Shown here in pieces: positions 1 through 5,287 of a DNA stretch of 5,287 bases. The first letter of the stretch is position 1, and each line of letters starts with the position of its first letter. A program made the position numbers and the translations under genes. Source of the stretch: Deltaproteobacteria bacterium (GTDB lineage Bacteria > Myxococcota > XYA12-FULL-58-9 > JAUUZB01); contig JAUUZB010000395.1 in the NCBI GenBank assembly GCA_030590185.1, positions 1-5,287 on the forward strand, read 5' to 3'. Under the pieces are notes generated by a model. It saw nothing but the letters and a program-made list of their open reading frames with translations, was not told the origin of the DNA and ran no database searches.

Positions 1-449
1 ACCTCTTCGTCGGGCTGCCGCTCACCAGCCCGGCGCCCGGCGACATCGACCTCGCGTTCCACGGGCTGCCTGTCTGCGAATTCGATGTGGACTGTGGCGC
101 CGTCACGACAGAGACAACCGTCGCCACGGCAAACAGCTTCACCGCCGCGTCGATTCAAGACGCCTTCGTGGCCGCCACCGGGGTGCAGACCACCCTCGAG
201 GCGACGCTGGCCGTGAACGACCTGCGCCCCGGTGCATCCATCGCCAGCGCCACTACCGCCGGCAAGCCGACCAACGAGAACGATTGCGGCAGCCGCGAGG
301 CCGCCGACAGAGAGGCCGGGGATGAGAACAGCTGCGGCCGCCACCTCGTCGGACCTCTCTTCACGGACGAGGCAGAGGGTGTCGTTACCGACATCACCGG
401 CGCGGCACGCACCGATCCGGTCTCCGTTGGTGCCTACGAGATCGACTGA
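1..449 (+). CDS. C-terminal part of a probable secreted parallel beta-helix / choice-of-anchor-Q protein (5' truncated)
   Basis: The reading frame is open from the left edge (first full codon at position 3) to a TGA at 447-449, giving 148 residues of the C-terminus; the start lies outside the window. The GTG at 87 is internal to this open frame and need not be a start. The segment is rich in Ala, Thr, Asp and Gly, has four Cys (in PVCEF, DVDCG, ENDCG and ENSCG) and no membrane segment. It ends in DITGAARTDPVSVGAYEID, which resembles the D-x-x-G-x-x-R ... (I/V)GAYE terminus common to bacterial right-handed beta-helix and choice-of-anchor-Q proteins, usually secreted or cell-surface proteins. 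That assignment rests on the terminal motif only. The substrate or role cannot be read from this fragment. It converges on the permease gene that follows. Confidence 0.6.
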   Translation, partial: LFVGLPLTSPAPGDIDLAFHGLPVCEFDVDCGAVTTETTVATANSFTAASIQDAFVAATGVQTTLEATLAVNDLRPGASIASATTAGKPTNENDCGSREAADREAGDENSCGRHLVGPLFTDEAEGVVTDITGAARTDPVSVGAYEID

Positions 450-562
450 CGCCGCAGGCGCATCCACCTCGCATGTCATTGCGGCCACCGCGCTGCAACT
501 CAGAGGCGAGCACCGTTGCGTCGAGTGTCTTGGTGAGTCCCTCCGCGGCGGGCTGTGGTACG

Positions 563-1300
563 TCAAGCCCCCCAACCCGACACGACGCTGGTCACCCCCC
601 CGGCGATCACCAACACCAACGCCACCCGGCGAAAGGTCGCCTCAGGGAGCCGCTTGGCCAACAACACGCCAGCCAACGACCCCACCGCCATGGCCGGAGA
701 GAGCCACAGCGACTTCCAGAGCACCGTCGTGGTCAACAACCCGCCCACCGCATAGCTGACGAGCGCGGCTATATTGATGACCGTGAGGTAGGCGAACATG
801 GTGGCGCGAAAGACCCTCTTATCGACCCGCTGGCCGCTGAGAAACACCACCATCGGCGGCGCCCCCATGGCGAGGCCGCCCTGGAGCAAACCACTAGCGG
901 TCCCCACCACCGGCACCGCGACCCAACGGCGCTTGGGTCGCCATTGAAAACCGAAGAGCAGGGCCGCCCCGATCACCACGATGGCGATGCCTACACCTAC
1001 TTTGAACTGGCCGACATCAACCCTGGTCAGCAGGTAGGCACCGACCGGCGTCACCGCCGCGGCGAACAGAGCGAAGGGTACAAACCGACCGAGCTCCACG
1101 GACCGGCGGGTCTCGAACAACGCAATGGCGTTGACCACCGCCCCGAGGATCAACAGGGCCGGGATGGCGACCTGGGGCGGGAAGAACAGGATCGCGATCG
1201 GCACCGCCACCAACGAATAGCCCAGGCCGGCGGTGGCCTGGACCGTGCTTCCCAAAAAGACCGCCAGCAGACCACCGGCGAGCGCCGCGTCGAGCTCCAC
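563..1300 (-). CDS. TauE/SafE-family (sulfite exporter-like) membrane permease
   Basis: A 245-residue, strongly hydrophobic protein with about eight predicted membrane segments. They lie roughly at residues 5-26, 28-45, 46-64, 72-92, 98-118, 127-154, 165-188 and 195-242, the last range possibly holding two passes. The two halves look like an internal duplication. The first carries GSTVQATAGLGYSLVAVP (17-34), the second GTASGLLQGGLAMGAPPMVV (133-152), the glycine-rich signatures of TauE/SafE (PF01925) proteins. Length is typical of the family. Members are inner-membrane carriers, some linked to export of sulfite, sulfonates or sulfoacetate; the substrate here cannot be inferred. The start is a GTG (CAC at 1298-1300 on plus). 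An in-frame stop lies four codons upstream and an AAGGA site precedes it at good spacing, so the start is well supported. The gene is divergent from the two-component operon and convergent with the gene on its left. Confidence 0.88.
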   Translation of the reverse strand: MELDAALAGGLLAVFLGSTVQATAGLGYSLVAVPIAILFFPPQVAIPALLILGAVVNAIALFETRRSVELGRFVPFALFAAAVTPVGAYLLTRVDVGQFKVGVGIAIVVIGAALLFGFQWRPKRRWVAVPVVGTASGLLQGGLAMGAPPMVVFLSGQRVDKRVFRATMFAYLTVINIAALVSYAVGGLLTTTVLWKSLWLSPAMAVGSLAGVLLAKRLPEATFRRVALVLVIAGGVTSVVSGWGA

Positions 1301-1306
1301 GCCGGT

Positions 1307-1311
1307 TCCTT
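1307..1311 (-). promoter_or_regulatory. Shine-Dalgarno site for the TauE/SafE permease
   Basis: On the minus strand the sequence reads TAAGGAACCGGC then GTG. The AAGGA core sits 6-7 nt before the GTG, and the TAA is an in-frame stop, so this GTG is the only start the ribosome could use at the 5' end of the frame. Confidence 0.65.
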
Positions 1312-1358
1312 ATCACAACTCCCGCTACGGGCGCGCGACCGACCGGGCTTTCGCCGCT

Positions 1359-1376
1359 TTTACACCCGATTTACAC
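1359..1376 (+). promoter_or_regulatory. TTTACAC direct repeat, 11-bp period: probable OmpR/PhoB-family operator
   Basis: TTTACAC occurs perfectly at 1359-1365 and again at 1370-1376, separated by CCGA, giving a start-to-start distance of 11 bp, one helical turn. OmpR/PhoB-class regulators typically bind head-to-tail repeats of this type. The reverse complement, GTGTAAA-N4-GTGTAAA, resembles the CpxR-type GTAAA-N5-GTAAA pattern with one extra spacer base. It lies 33-50 nt upstream of the response regulator start codon and about 60 nt upstream of the divergent permease start. Binding by the adjacent regulator is inferred, not shown. Confidence 0.5.
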
Positions 1377-1389
1377 TCCCGGGGCGAAC

Positions 1390-1408
1390 AAGGAGCTAAG
1401 CTAGGAAC
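1390..1408 (+). promoter_or_regulatory. Translation start region of the response regulator (SD-like AAGGAG and -10-like TAAGCT)
   Basis: AAGGAG at 1390-1395 is a good Shine-Dalgarno core but lies 13 nt from the GTG at 1409, longer than usual. An in-frame TAA at 1397-1399 prevents any earlier start, so the GTG stands. The same stretch contains TAAGCT at 1397-1402, which has the TA...T skeleton of a -10 box and ends 6 nt before the GTG. A leaderless transcript is therefore an alternative reading. The sequence alone does not choose between them. Confidence 0.35.
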
Positions 1409-2095
1409 GTGACGGACAAACTAGAGGTCCTGGTGGTGGAAGACGAGGAGCGCATCCGGCAGGGGGTGTGCGACGTCTTGGCCTTCAATGGCTACGAGCC
1501 GACCGGTGTCGAGACCGGCGAAGAGGGGCTAGCGCTCGCCAGCAGCGGCCGCTTCGCTCTGGTGCTGCTCGACGTGATGTTGCCGGAGATGAATGGTTTC
1601 GAAGTCTGTGAGGCGCTGCGCGCGCGCCGGCCGCACCAGGCGATCATCATGCTCACCGCCAAGGGCGCCGAGGCGGACGTGCTCGACGGGTTCCAACGCG
1701 GCGCCGACGACTATGTGCCCAAGCCGTTCTCCGTACGCGAGCTGCTCGCCCGCATCGAAGCGCTGCTCCGCCGGGCTGGCAAGCTGGATGCGGAGCAGGA
1801 GGCCCCGTTTGCCTTTGGCGACTGGGAGGTCCAGCCGACCCAACGCCAGGCGGTGCGCGGCGACGAGGCGGTCGAGCTCACCAAACGCGAGCTCGAGCTG
1901 CTGGCGATCTTCGCCCGGGAGCCGGGTCGCATCATCAGCCGGCGGCGCCTGCTGCAAGAGGTCTGGGGCCATGGCAACGTCGAGGGCCTCAACACGCGCA
2001 CCGTCGACGTACACATCGCCAAGCTGCGCAAGAAGGTCGACGACGCCGAGGTGATCGAGACCGTGCGCGGCGAAGGCTACCGCTACGGCGCCTGA
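1409..2095 (+). CDS. OmpR/PhoB-family DNA-binding response regulator
   Basis: A 228-residue cytoplasmic transcription regulator of standard family length. The receiver domain (about residues 5-122) has the acidic pocket E11-D12-E13, the phosphoacceptor D55 in LVLLDVMLPEMNGFE, the switch Thr83 in MLTAKG and the conserved Lys105 in YVPKPF. A short linker (123-135) leads to a winged-helix DNA-binding domain (about 136-228) with the typical LTKRELELL, the recognition-helix region RTVDVHIAKLRKK (197-209) and the C-terminal hairpin ETVRGEGYRYG. All catalytic residues are intact, so it should be phosphorylated by the kinase encoded 6 nt downstream. The start is GTG; an in-frame stop 12 nt upstream excludes a longer form. 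The TTTACAC direct repeat upstream makes autoregulation likely. The regulon cannot be named from sequence. Confidence 0.95.
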   Translation: MTDKLEVLVVEDEERIRQGVCDVLAFNGYEPTGVETGEEGLALASSGRFALVLLDVMLPEMNGFEVCEALRARRPHQAIIMLTAKGAEADVLDGFQRGADDYVPKPFSVRELLARIEALLRRAGKLDAEQEAPFAFGDWEVQPTQRQAVRGDEAVELTKRELELLAIFAREPGRIISRRRLLQEVWGHGNVEGLNTRTVDVHIAKLRKKVDDAEVIETVRGEGYRYGA

Positions 2096-2101
2096 GTCAT
2101 C

Positions 2102-4114
2102 ATGGCACGCGTGCGTAAGCTCTTTTTGCTGGTCGCCGTGGCGCTGCTGGTCTTGATCGGCCTGCTCAGCGAGCGCGCCATCACCAGCGTCGCGGCTGAG
2201 CGCCAGGCGCATCACACCCTCGTGGCGGAGCGCATCTTCGACGAGATGGAACGCGAGCTGAGCACCTTCCTCGAACGGGAGGAGGAGCGGCCCTTTGGCC
2301 ACTACCGCCACGACTTCGTCGCCGCCCAGCTCACCAACGCCGCCGCCCTCGGCAAGCTGCCGCTCAGCCGCTCGCCGCTCGCCGAGCTGCCCGTGGAGCC
2401 CTATCTGGTCGGCTATTTCGAGCTCGATCCGAACGGCGTCTTTAACACACCCCTGCGCCCCCGCGATCGAGCCCACTGGCGCCCGAGCCCCGAAGTATCT
2501 CAACGCGTCGACCAACTGCAGCGGCTGGTGCTGCAACGCTGGCCCCAGGCCGGTGCCAAGGCCGGCCCGCGCCAAAGCCAGAGCAGGGGCGCGGGCATGG
2601 GCAAGGAACAACAAGCCAAGACACCCGGCGGGCGCATCAAACAGCTGCCGGGCACCACGGTCATCGTCCCCGACGGTCCCGACCCCGCCCCCGCCGTCGC
2701 CGTCGCTGCCCAGGCCGACGTCCAACCCGAGCAGCAGCCCGTCGAACAGGAAAAGAGCAGCCTCCGCGCCCTCAATCGTGGTGTATCAAAACGCTCCAAA
2801 CGCAGCGCCAAGGTCACCAGCACATCCGCTTCCAACGTGGGTGACTTCGAACGCGGCGAGAGCGAGCCGGGGGGGAGGGGCACCCTGCTCGACTTCTTCG
2901 AGCGCCCACAACGTAGCGGCCCGCCCAGCGATGCCCGGAACGAGCCTCTCGACGACGGCCTGAGCGGCGGGTCCACGGCCTTCCAGCAGCGGGACGGCCG
3001 CGCCGCCCTGATCGATCTCGGCCTCGAGCCTATGGTCGGGGTGCTGGTCGACCCCGATCATCTGATCCTCTACCGCACGGTCTGGCTCGGCAACCGCGCC
3101 TTTCGCCAGGGCCTGGTGATCGATGTCGAGCAGCTCGCCATCTGGCTCTACGACTCGACCGTGGGCGGCAGCCCCTTGGCGGCGCACACCCGGGTGGCGA
3201 TCTCCGGCGCCCCGGCGATCGAGGCCAGCGCTGGCTATCGCTACAGCCATCGCTTCGGCGATCCCTTCGCGGACCTCAGCGCCGTCTCGAGCCTGGCGCC
3301 GCTGCCGGACGCGGTCAGTCCCACCTACGTCTATGCCTTGGTCGCCGCGTTGCTGCTCGCCGGGGTGCTCGGCCTGATCGCCCTCTATCGCATGGTCTCG
3401 GTGATGGTGGCCTACGCCCAACGGCGCAGTGACTTCGTCTCGGCGGTGACCCACGAGCTCAAGACGCCGCTGACCTCGATCCGCATGTACGGCGAGATGC
3501 TTCAGGAAGAGATGGTCCCCAACGACGAGAAGCGTCACGAGTACTACCGCCACATCACCGCCGAGACCGAGCGCCTGTCGCGGTTGATCAACAACGTCCT
3601 CGAGCTCGCCCGCCTCGAGAAGGGCCGGCGCGAGATGACCCTGGTGGCGGAGTCGCCGCGGGCGGTGATCGAGCAGGTGCTGGAGGTCCTGACCCCGCAA
3701 GCCCAGAGCGAGGGCTTCCGTTTGACCCTCGACGTAGAGCCGGACCTACCGCCGGTGCGCTTCGACCGGGACGCGTTGTTGCAGGTGCTGTTCAACCTGG
3801 TCGACAACGCGCTCAAGTATGCCCGCAAGGCCGAGCACAAGGAGATCGTGATCAGCTGCCAGCGCACACCGGACGGCGCGGGCGTCAGCCTTGGAGTTCG
3901 GGATCACGGCCCGGGCGTGTCGGAGCGTCACCTGCGCAGGATCTTCGAGCCGTTCTACCGTGGCCAGAACGAGCTGACCCGAACCGCCAAGGGAACCGGC
4001 ATCGGGCTGGCCTTGGTCGCGGGGCTCGTCGAGCGCATGCACGGTGAGGTCAGCGGCCGCAACCTCGATGATGGTGGGTTCGAGGTTCGGGTGGCGCTGC
4101 CGGCGGCGAGCTGA
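2102..4114 (+). CDS. Transmembrane sensor histidine kinase, cognate to the upstream response regulator
   Basis: A 670-residue inner-membrane kinase. TM1 is at about residues 7-22 and TM2 at about 408-429, enclosing an extracytoplasmic region of some 380 residues. That region has a folded-looking N-terminal part (about 30-148, with EPYLVGYFELDPNGVF), a Pro/Gln/Ser/Lys/Arg-rich low-complexity part (about 150-300) and a second ordered part (about 301-405, with LILYRTVWLGNRAFRQGLVI). The halves may form one split Cache-like sensor, which is inferred. HisKA starts almost directly after TM2, with no room for HAMP; His451 in VTHELKTPLTS is the phosphorylation site. The ATPase domain has the N box (N565, N569 in FNLVDNALKY), G1 (D601-H-G-P-G605), F box (IFEPFY) and G2 (GTGIGL, 631-636), so it should be active. 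The ATG follows the regulator stop by 6 nt with no clear SD, suggesting translational coupling. The signal sensed is unknown. Confidence 0.95.
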   Translation: MARVRKLFLLVAVALLVLIGLLSERAITSVAAERQAHHTLVAERIFDEMERELSTFLEREEERPFGHYRHDFVAAQLTNAAALGKLPLSRSPLAELPVEPYLVGYFELDPNGVFNTPLRPRDRAHWRPSPEVSQRVDQLQRLVLQRWPQAGAKAGPRQSQSRGAGMGKEQQAKTPGGRIKQLPGTTVIVPDGPDPAPAVAVAAQADVQPEQQPVEQEKSSLRALNRGVSKRSKRSAKVTSTSASNVGDFERGESEPGGRGTLLDFFERPQRSGPPSDARNEPLDDGLSGGSTAFQQRDGRAALIDLGLEPMVGVLVDPDHLILYRTVWLGNRAFRQGLVIDVEQLAIWLYDSTVGGSPLAAHTRVAISGAPAIEASAGYRYSHRFGDPFADLSAVSSLAPLPDAVSPTYVYALVAALLLAGVLGLIALYRMVSVMVAYAQRRSDFVSAVTHELKTPLTSIRMYGEMLQEEMVPNDEKRHEYYRHITAETERLSRLINNVLELARLEKGRREMTLVAESPRAVIEQVLEVLTPQAQSEGFRLTLDVEPDLPPVRFDRDALLQVLFNLVDNALKYARKAEHKEIVISCQRTPDGAGVSLGVRDHGPGVSERHLRRIFEPFYRGQNELTRTAKGTGIGLALVAGLVERMHGEVSGRNLDDGGFEVRVALPAAS

Positions 4115-4143
4115 ATCAACATCTCGACCGCATCTGACGCGGC

Positions 4144-4172
4144 TTGGCAAACCGGGACGTGTCCGTTATCAC
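4144..4172 (+). promoter_or_regulatory. Candidate sigma70-type promoter for the Cys-rich lipoprotein
   Basis: TTGGCA at 4144-4149 matches the -35 consensus at 5 of 6 positions. TATCAC at 4167-4172 matches the -10 consensus at 4 of 6, and the spacer is exactly 17 nt. Transcription would begin near 4179, leaving a leader of about 40 nt before the ATG at 4221. It would let the lipoprotein be expressed independently of the two-component operon. The prediction is by eye; housekeeping promoters in high-GC deltaproteobacteria are often weak matches. Confidence 0.4.
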
Positions 4173-4206
4173 GCACCGTGGCGACGGCGCATTGACGTGC
4201 CCGGCC

Positions 4207-4213
4207 AGGGAGA
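4207..4213 (+). promoter_or_regulatory. Shine-Dalgarno site for the Cys-rich lipoprotein
   Basis: AGGGAGA ends 7 nt before the ATG at 4221, an optimal spacing. The signal peptide beginning at that ATG gives independent support for the start. Confidence 0.6.
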
Positions 4214-4220
4214 AATCAAC

Positions 4221-5287
4221 ATGCTGAACCTATTCCGAATCGTGGGCGCGGTGTCTTGTGCAACTGTGTTGGCGTGCTCAGGCGGCGATGTCACCGGCAC
4301 CGGCGGCACCGGCGGCAGCAGCGGCAGCGGCGGCAGCGGCGGCGGTGGCGAGCAGGATCTCTGCGGACCCTTGCACCCCGCGGGGGAATGCAGCGCCGAT
4401 TTCACCTGCCTCGACGGGAGCTGCGTCGCCGACGACCTGCTCTGCGGGGATGCGAACCTGACGGGCCTGTGCCGCGCTGGCGAGACCTGCCTCTCGGGCG
4501 ACTGCATCGGCAATGGCGACGTCTGCGGACTCGGCAATCACACGGGCCTGTGTGTCGACGGCCAGACCTGCCGGGCCGGCCAATGCCTGGCGGACGATCT
4601 CTTCTGCTCGGCCACCAATCTCTCCGGCCTTTGTCCGCAAGTGGGGGATGAGTGCATCGACGGCGACTGCTTTTCGCCCGGCCAGCTGTGCAGCGTCACC
4701 AACCCCGACGGCACCTGCCCACCCAACCAGACCTGCCGGGCCGGCCAGTGCCTCGCCGACAGCCTCTTTTGCAGCGCCACCAACCTCACCGGTCTTTGCG
4801 CCGACGCCGCCGAGAGCTGCGTGGATGGAACCTGCTACGGCGCGGTGGATCTGTGTAGCCCCACCAACCCCACCGGGATGTGCGCCGCGCCCTTGAGCTG
4901 CATCAACGGCGCTTGCGCCGTGAGCCAGCCGTGCGGCATCGCCGAGCCCTTCGGCTATTGCGACAGCGGCGATACCTGTATCGATGGCGTCTGCGAGGCC
5001 AACACCGACCTGTGCTCGTTGACCAACGTTGTTGGGTTGTGCGTATCGGGCCAGACCTGCCTCGACGGCGCCTGCACCGCCGACAGCCTCCTGTGCTCGG
5101 TGAGCCAACCAGCGGGCCTGTGCACGAGCGGCTACACCTGCTTTGAGACGGCCTGTGTCGCTGAGGGGGATCTCTGCTCCGCGAGCAATCAAACCGGCCT
5201 GTGCCCAGCGGGGGAAGTCTGCTCCGGCGGTGGCTGCGTCGACGAGTTGTTGGTCTGCTCCGTGGCCAACCCCACAGGGATCTGCCC
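4221..5287 (+). CDS. Cysteine-rich tandem-repeat lipoprotein (3' truncated by window edge)
   Basis: The frame is open from ATG 4221 to the right edge, 355 complete codons with no stop. Residues 1-18 form a short lipoprotein signal peptide with a lipobox ending TVLAC; Cys19 would be lipidated, and Ser at +2 favours the outer membrane. Residues 20-44 are a Gly/Ser/Thr linker. From Cys48 on, the protein is a tandem array of about 27-residue units with the spacing C-x8-C-x5-C-x4-C and then x6 to the next unit. Eleven units are complete and a twelfth starts at Cys346. The usual unit reads like LCSxTNxTGLCxxGxTCxxGxCxAD. Cysteines come in multiples of four, which suggests disulfide-bonded micro-domains outside the cytoplasm. 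It loosely recalls the Cys-rich (Dickkopf-N/EB-like) repeats of myxobacterial surface proteins, but I cannot place it in a named family. Function is unknown; a structural stalk or a binding surface is speculation. Real coding is supported by the SD, the lipobox and conserved cysteines in this frame only. Confidence 0.88.
   Translation, partial: MLNLFRIVGAVSCATVLACSGGDVTGTGGTGGSSGSGGSGGGGEQDLCGPLHPAGECSADFTCLDGSCVADDLLCGDANLTGLCRAGETCLSGDCIGNGDVCGLGNHTGLCVDGQTCRAGQCLADDLFCSATNLSGLCPQVGDECIDGDCFSPGQLCSVTNPDGTCPPNQTCRAGQCLADSLFCSATNLTGLCADAAESCVDGTCYGAVDLCSPTNPTGMCAAPLSCINGACAVSQPCGIAEPFGYCDSGDTCIDGVCEANTDLCSLTNVVGLCVSGQTCLDGACTADSLLCSVSQPAGLCTSGYTCFETACVAEGDLCSASNQTGLCPAGEVCSGGGCVDELLVCSVANPTGIC
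4296..4349 (+). repeat. GGC/AGC-rich trinucleotide tract encoding the Gly/Ser linker
   Basis: This stretch is built almost entirely from GGC, AGC and ACC codons and encodes residues 26-43, all Gly, Ser or Thr. It tethers the lipidated N-terminus to the first Cys repeat. Such a tract could vary in length by slippage in steps of three bases without breaking the frame. Confidence 0.8.
4362..5287 (+). repeat. Tandem array of ~81-bp (27-residue) four-cysteine units, 11 complete plus a partial twelfth
   Basis: Units start at Cys codons 48, 75, 102, 129, 157, 184, 212, 238, 265, 292, 319 and 346 of the lipoprotein. Most are 27 residues. Units 4 and 6 have one extra residue in the second loop (C-x6-C), and unit 7 has a shorter link to the next unit (x5). 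The Cys ladder is perfect in every complete unit while the other positions vary, as expected for an old array kept by selection on disulfides. The array continues past the window edge. Confidence 0.9.
4562..4747 (+). repeat. Higher-order duplication: units 3-4 and 5-6 of the Cys array
   Basis: A 21-bp stretch is identical at 4562-4582 and 4727-4747, offset 165 bp (55 codons, i.e. one 27-residue plus one 28-residue unit). The flanking sequence stays similar for about 60 bp more, encoding QTCRAGQCLAD then LFCSATN(L)(S/T)GLC in both copies. Both second units also share the one-residue insertion in loop 2. This points to duplication of a two-unit block more recently than the rest of the array. 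Confidence 0.7.

Noticed and set aside
450..562. Possible terminator hairpins between the convergent genes (CGCC-GCA-GGCG near 452; GCAAC/GTTGC arms further on)
   Set aside because: The stems are only 4-5 bp and no T-run follows on either strand. Not enough for an intrinsic terminator call.
473..1399. 308-residue plus-strand frame opposite the permease
   Set aside because: Its product is His/Arg/Gly/Pro-rich with no domain character, and it lies antisense to a clear TauE/SafE membrane protein. It is a high-GC artefact.
1529..2725. 398-residue minus-strand frame spanning the regulator and the start of the kinase
   Set aside because: It overlaps two well-supported genes on the plus strand and shows no recognisable motif; typical GC-rich antisense openness.
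2869..2880. Run of seven G followed by A and four G in the kinase linker, as a possible phase-variable tract
   Set aside because: The frame reads through intact, and seven G in a GC-rich, low-complexity region is not exceptional; a similar C7 run occurs at 595-601.
2786..3700. 304-residue minus-strand frame inside the kinase gene
   Set aside because: It is antisense to the sensor and DHp regions of the kinase, and its His/Gln/Arg/Gly-rich product has no domain features.
4114..4222. AATCAACAT at 4114-4122 and again at 4214-4222, exactly 100 bp apart
   Set aside because: A 9-bp match with no matching flanks and differing context (after the kinase stop versus over the lipoprotein ATG) is plausible by chance.
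4278..5192. 304-residue open frame on the minus strand opposite the Cys-repeat lipoprotein
   Set aside because: It is an Ala/Gly/Val-rich shadow of the repeat array. The plus frame has the SD, signal peptide, lipobox and a conserved Cys ladder that the antisense frame cannot explain.
4362..5287. Repeated N-x-S/T sequons (NLT, NHT, NLS, NQT) in the Cys units as glycosylation sites
   Set aside because: The Asn is part of the repeat consensus and other units carry NPD, NVV or NPT, which do not fit. There is no evidence of N-glycosylation in the presumed host.

Overview
The window is GC-rich with dense coding in GC-biased codons, GTG starts, a long Gly/Ser-linked Cys-rich lipoprotein and a surface-type beta-helix C-terminus. 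This combination fits a Myxococcota / deltaproteobacterial (myxobacterium-like) Gram-negative bacterium. The assignment rests on style alone, because no taxonomic marker is present.

Layout. (1) Positions 1-449, plus strand: C-terminal end of a protein that looks like a secreted parallel beta-helix / choice-of-anchor-Q protein, truncated by the window edge. (2) Positions 450-562: short convergent spacer with no convincing terminator. (3) Positions 563-1300, minus strand: complete TauE/SafE-family membrane permease with a GTG start and a good Shine-Dalgarno site. (4) Positions 1301-1408: divergent intergenic region holding a perfect TTTACAC direct repeat with an 11-bp period, the geometry expected for an OmpR/PhoB-class regulator. 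(5) Positions 1409-4114, plus strand: a two-gene two-component operon, an OmpR/PhoB-type response regulator followed after 6 nt by a 670-residue membrane histidine kinase. The kinase has a large extracytoplasmic region interrupted by a low-complexity insert of about 150 residues and has no HAMP domain. (6) Positions 4115-4220: intergenic stretch with a plausible sigma70-type promoter. (7) Positions 4221 to the window end, plus strand: start of a lipoprotein with a lipobox, a Gly/Ser linker and at least eleven complete copies of a four-cysteine 27-residue repeat, plus the start of a twelfth. It is open at the right edge.

How the parts may work together. The regulator and kinase are almost certainly cognate partners. 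The direct repeat in front of them suggests autoregulation and could also control the divergent permease. Any functional link between the two-component system and the Cys-rich lipoprotein or the beta-helix protein is only adjacency. Most of the window is recognisable biology. The two parts not explained by familiar families are the repeat lipoprotein and the split sensor region of the kinase.
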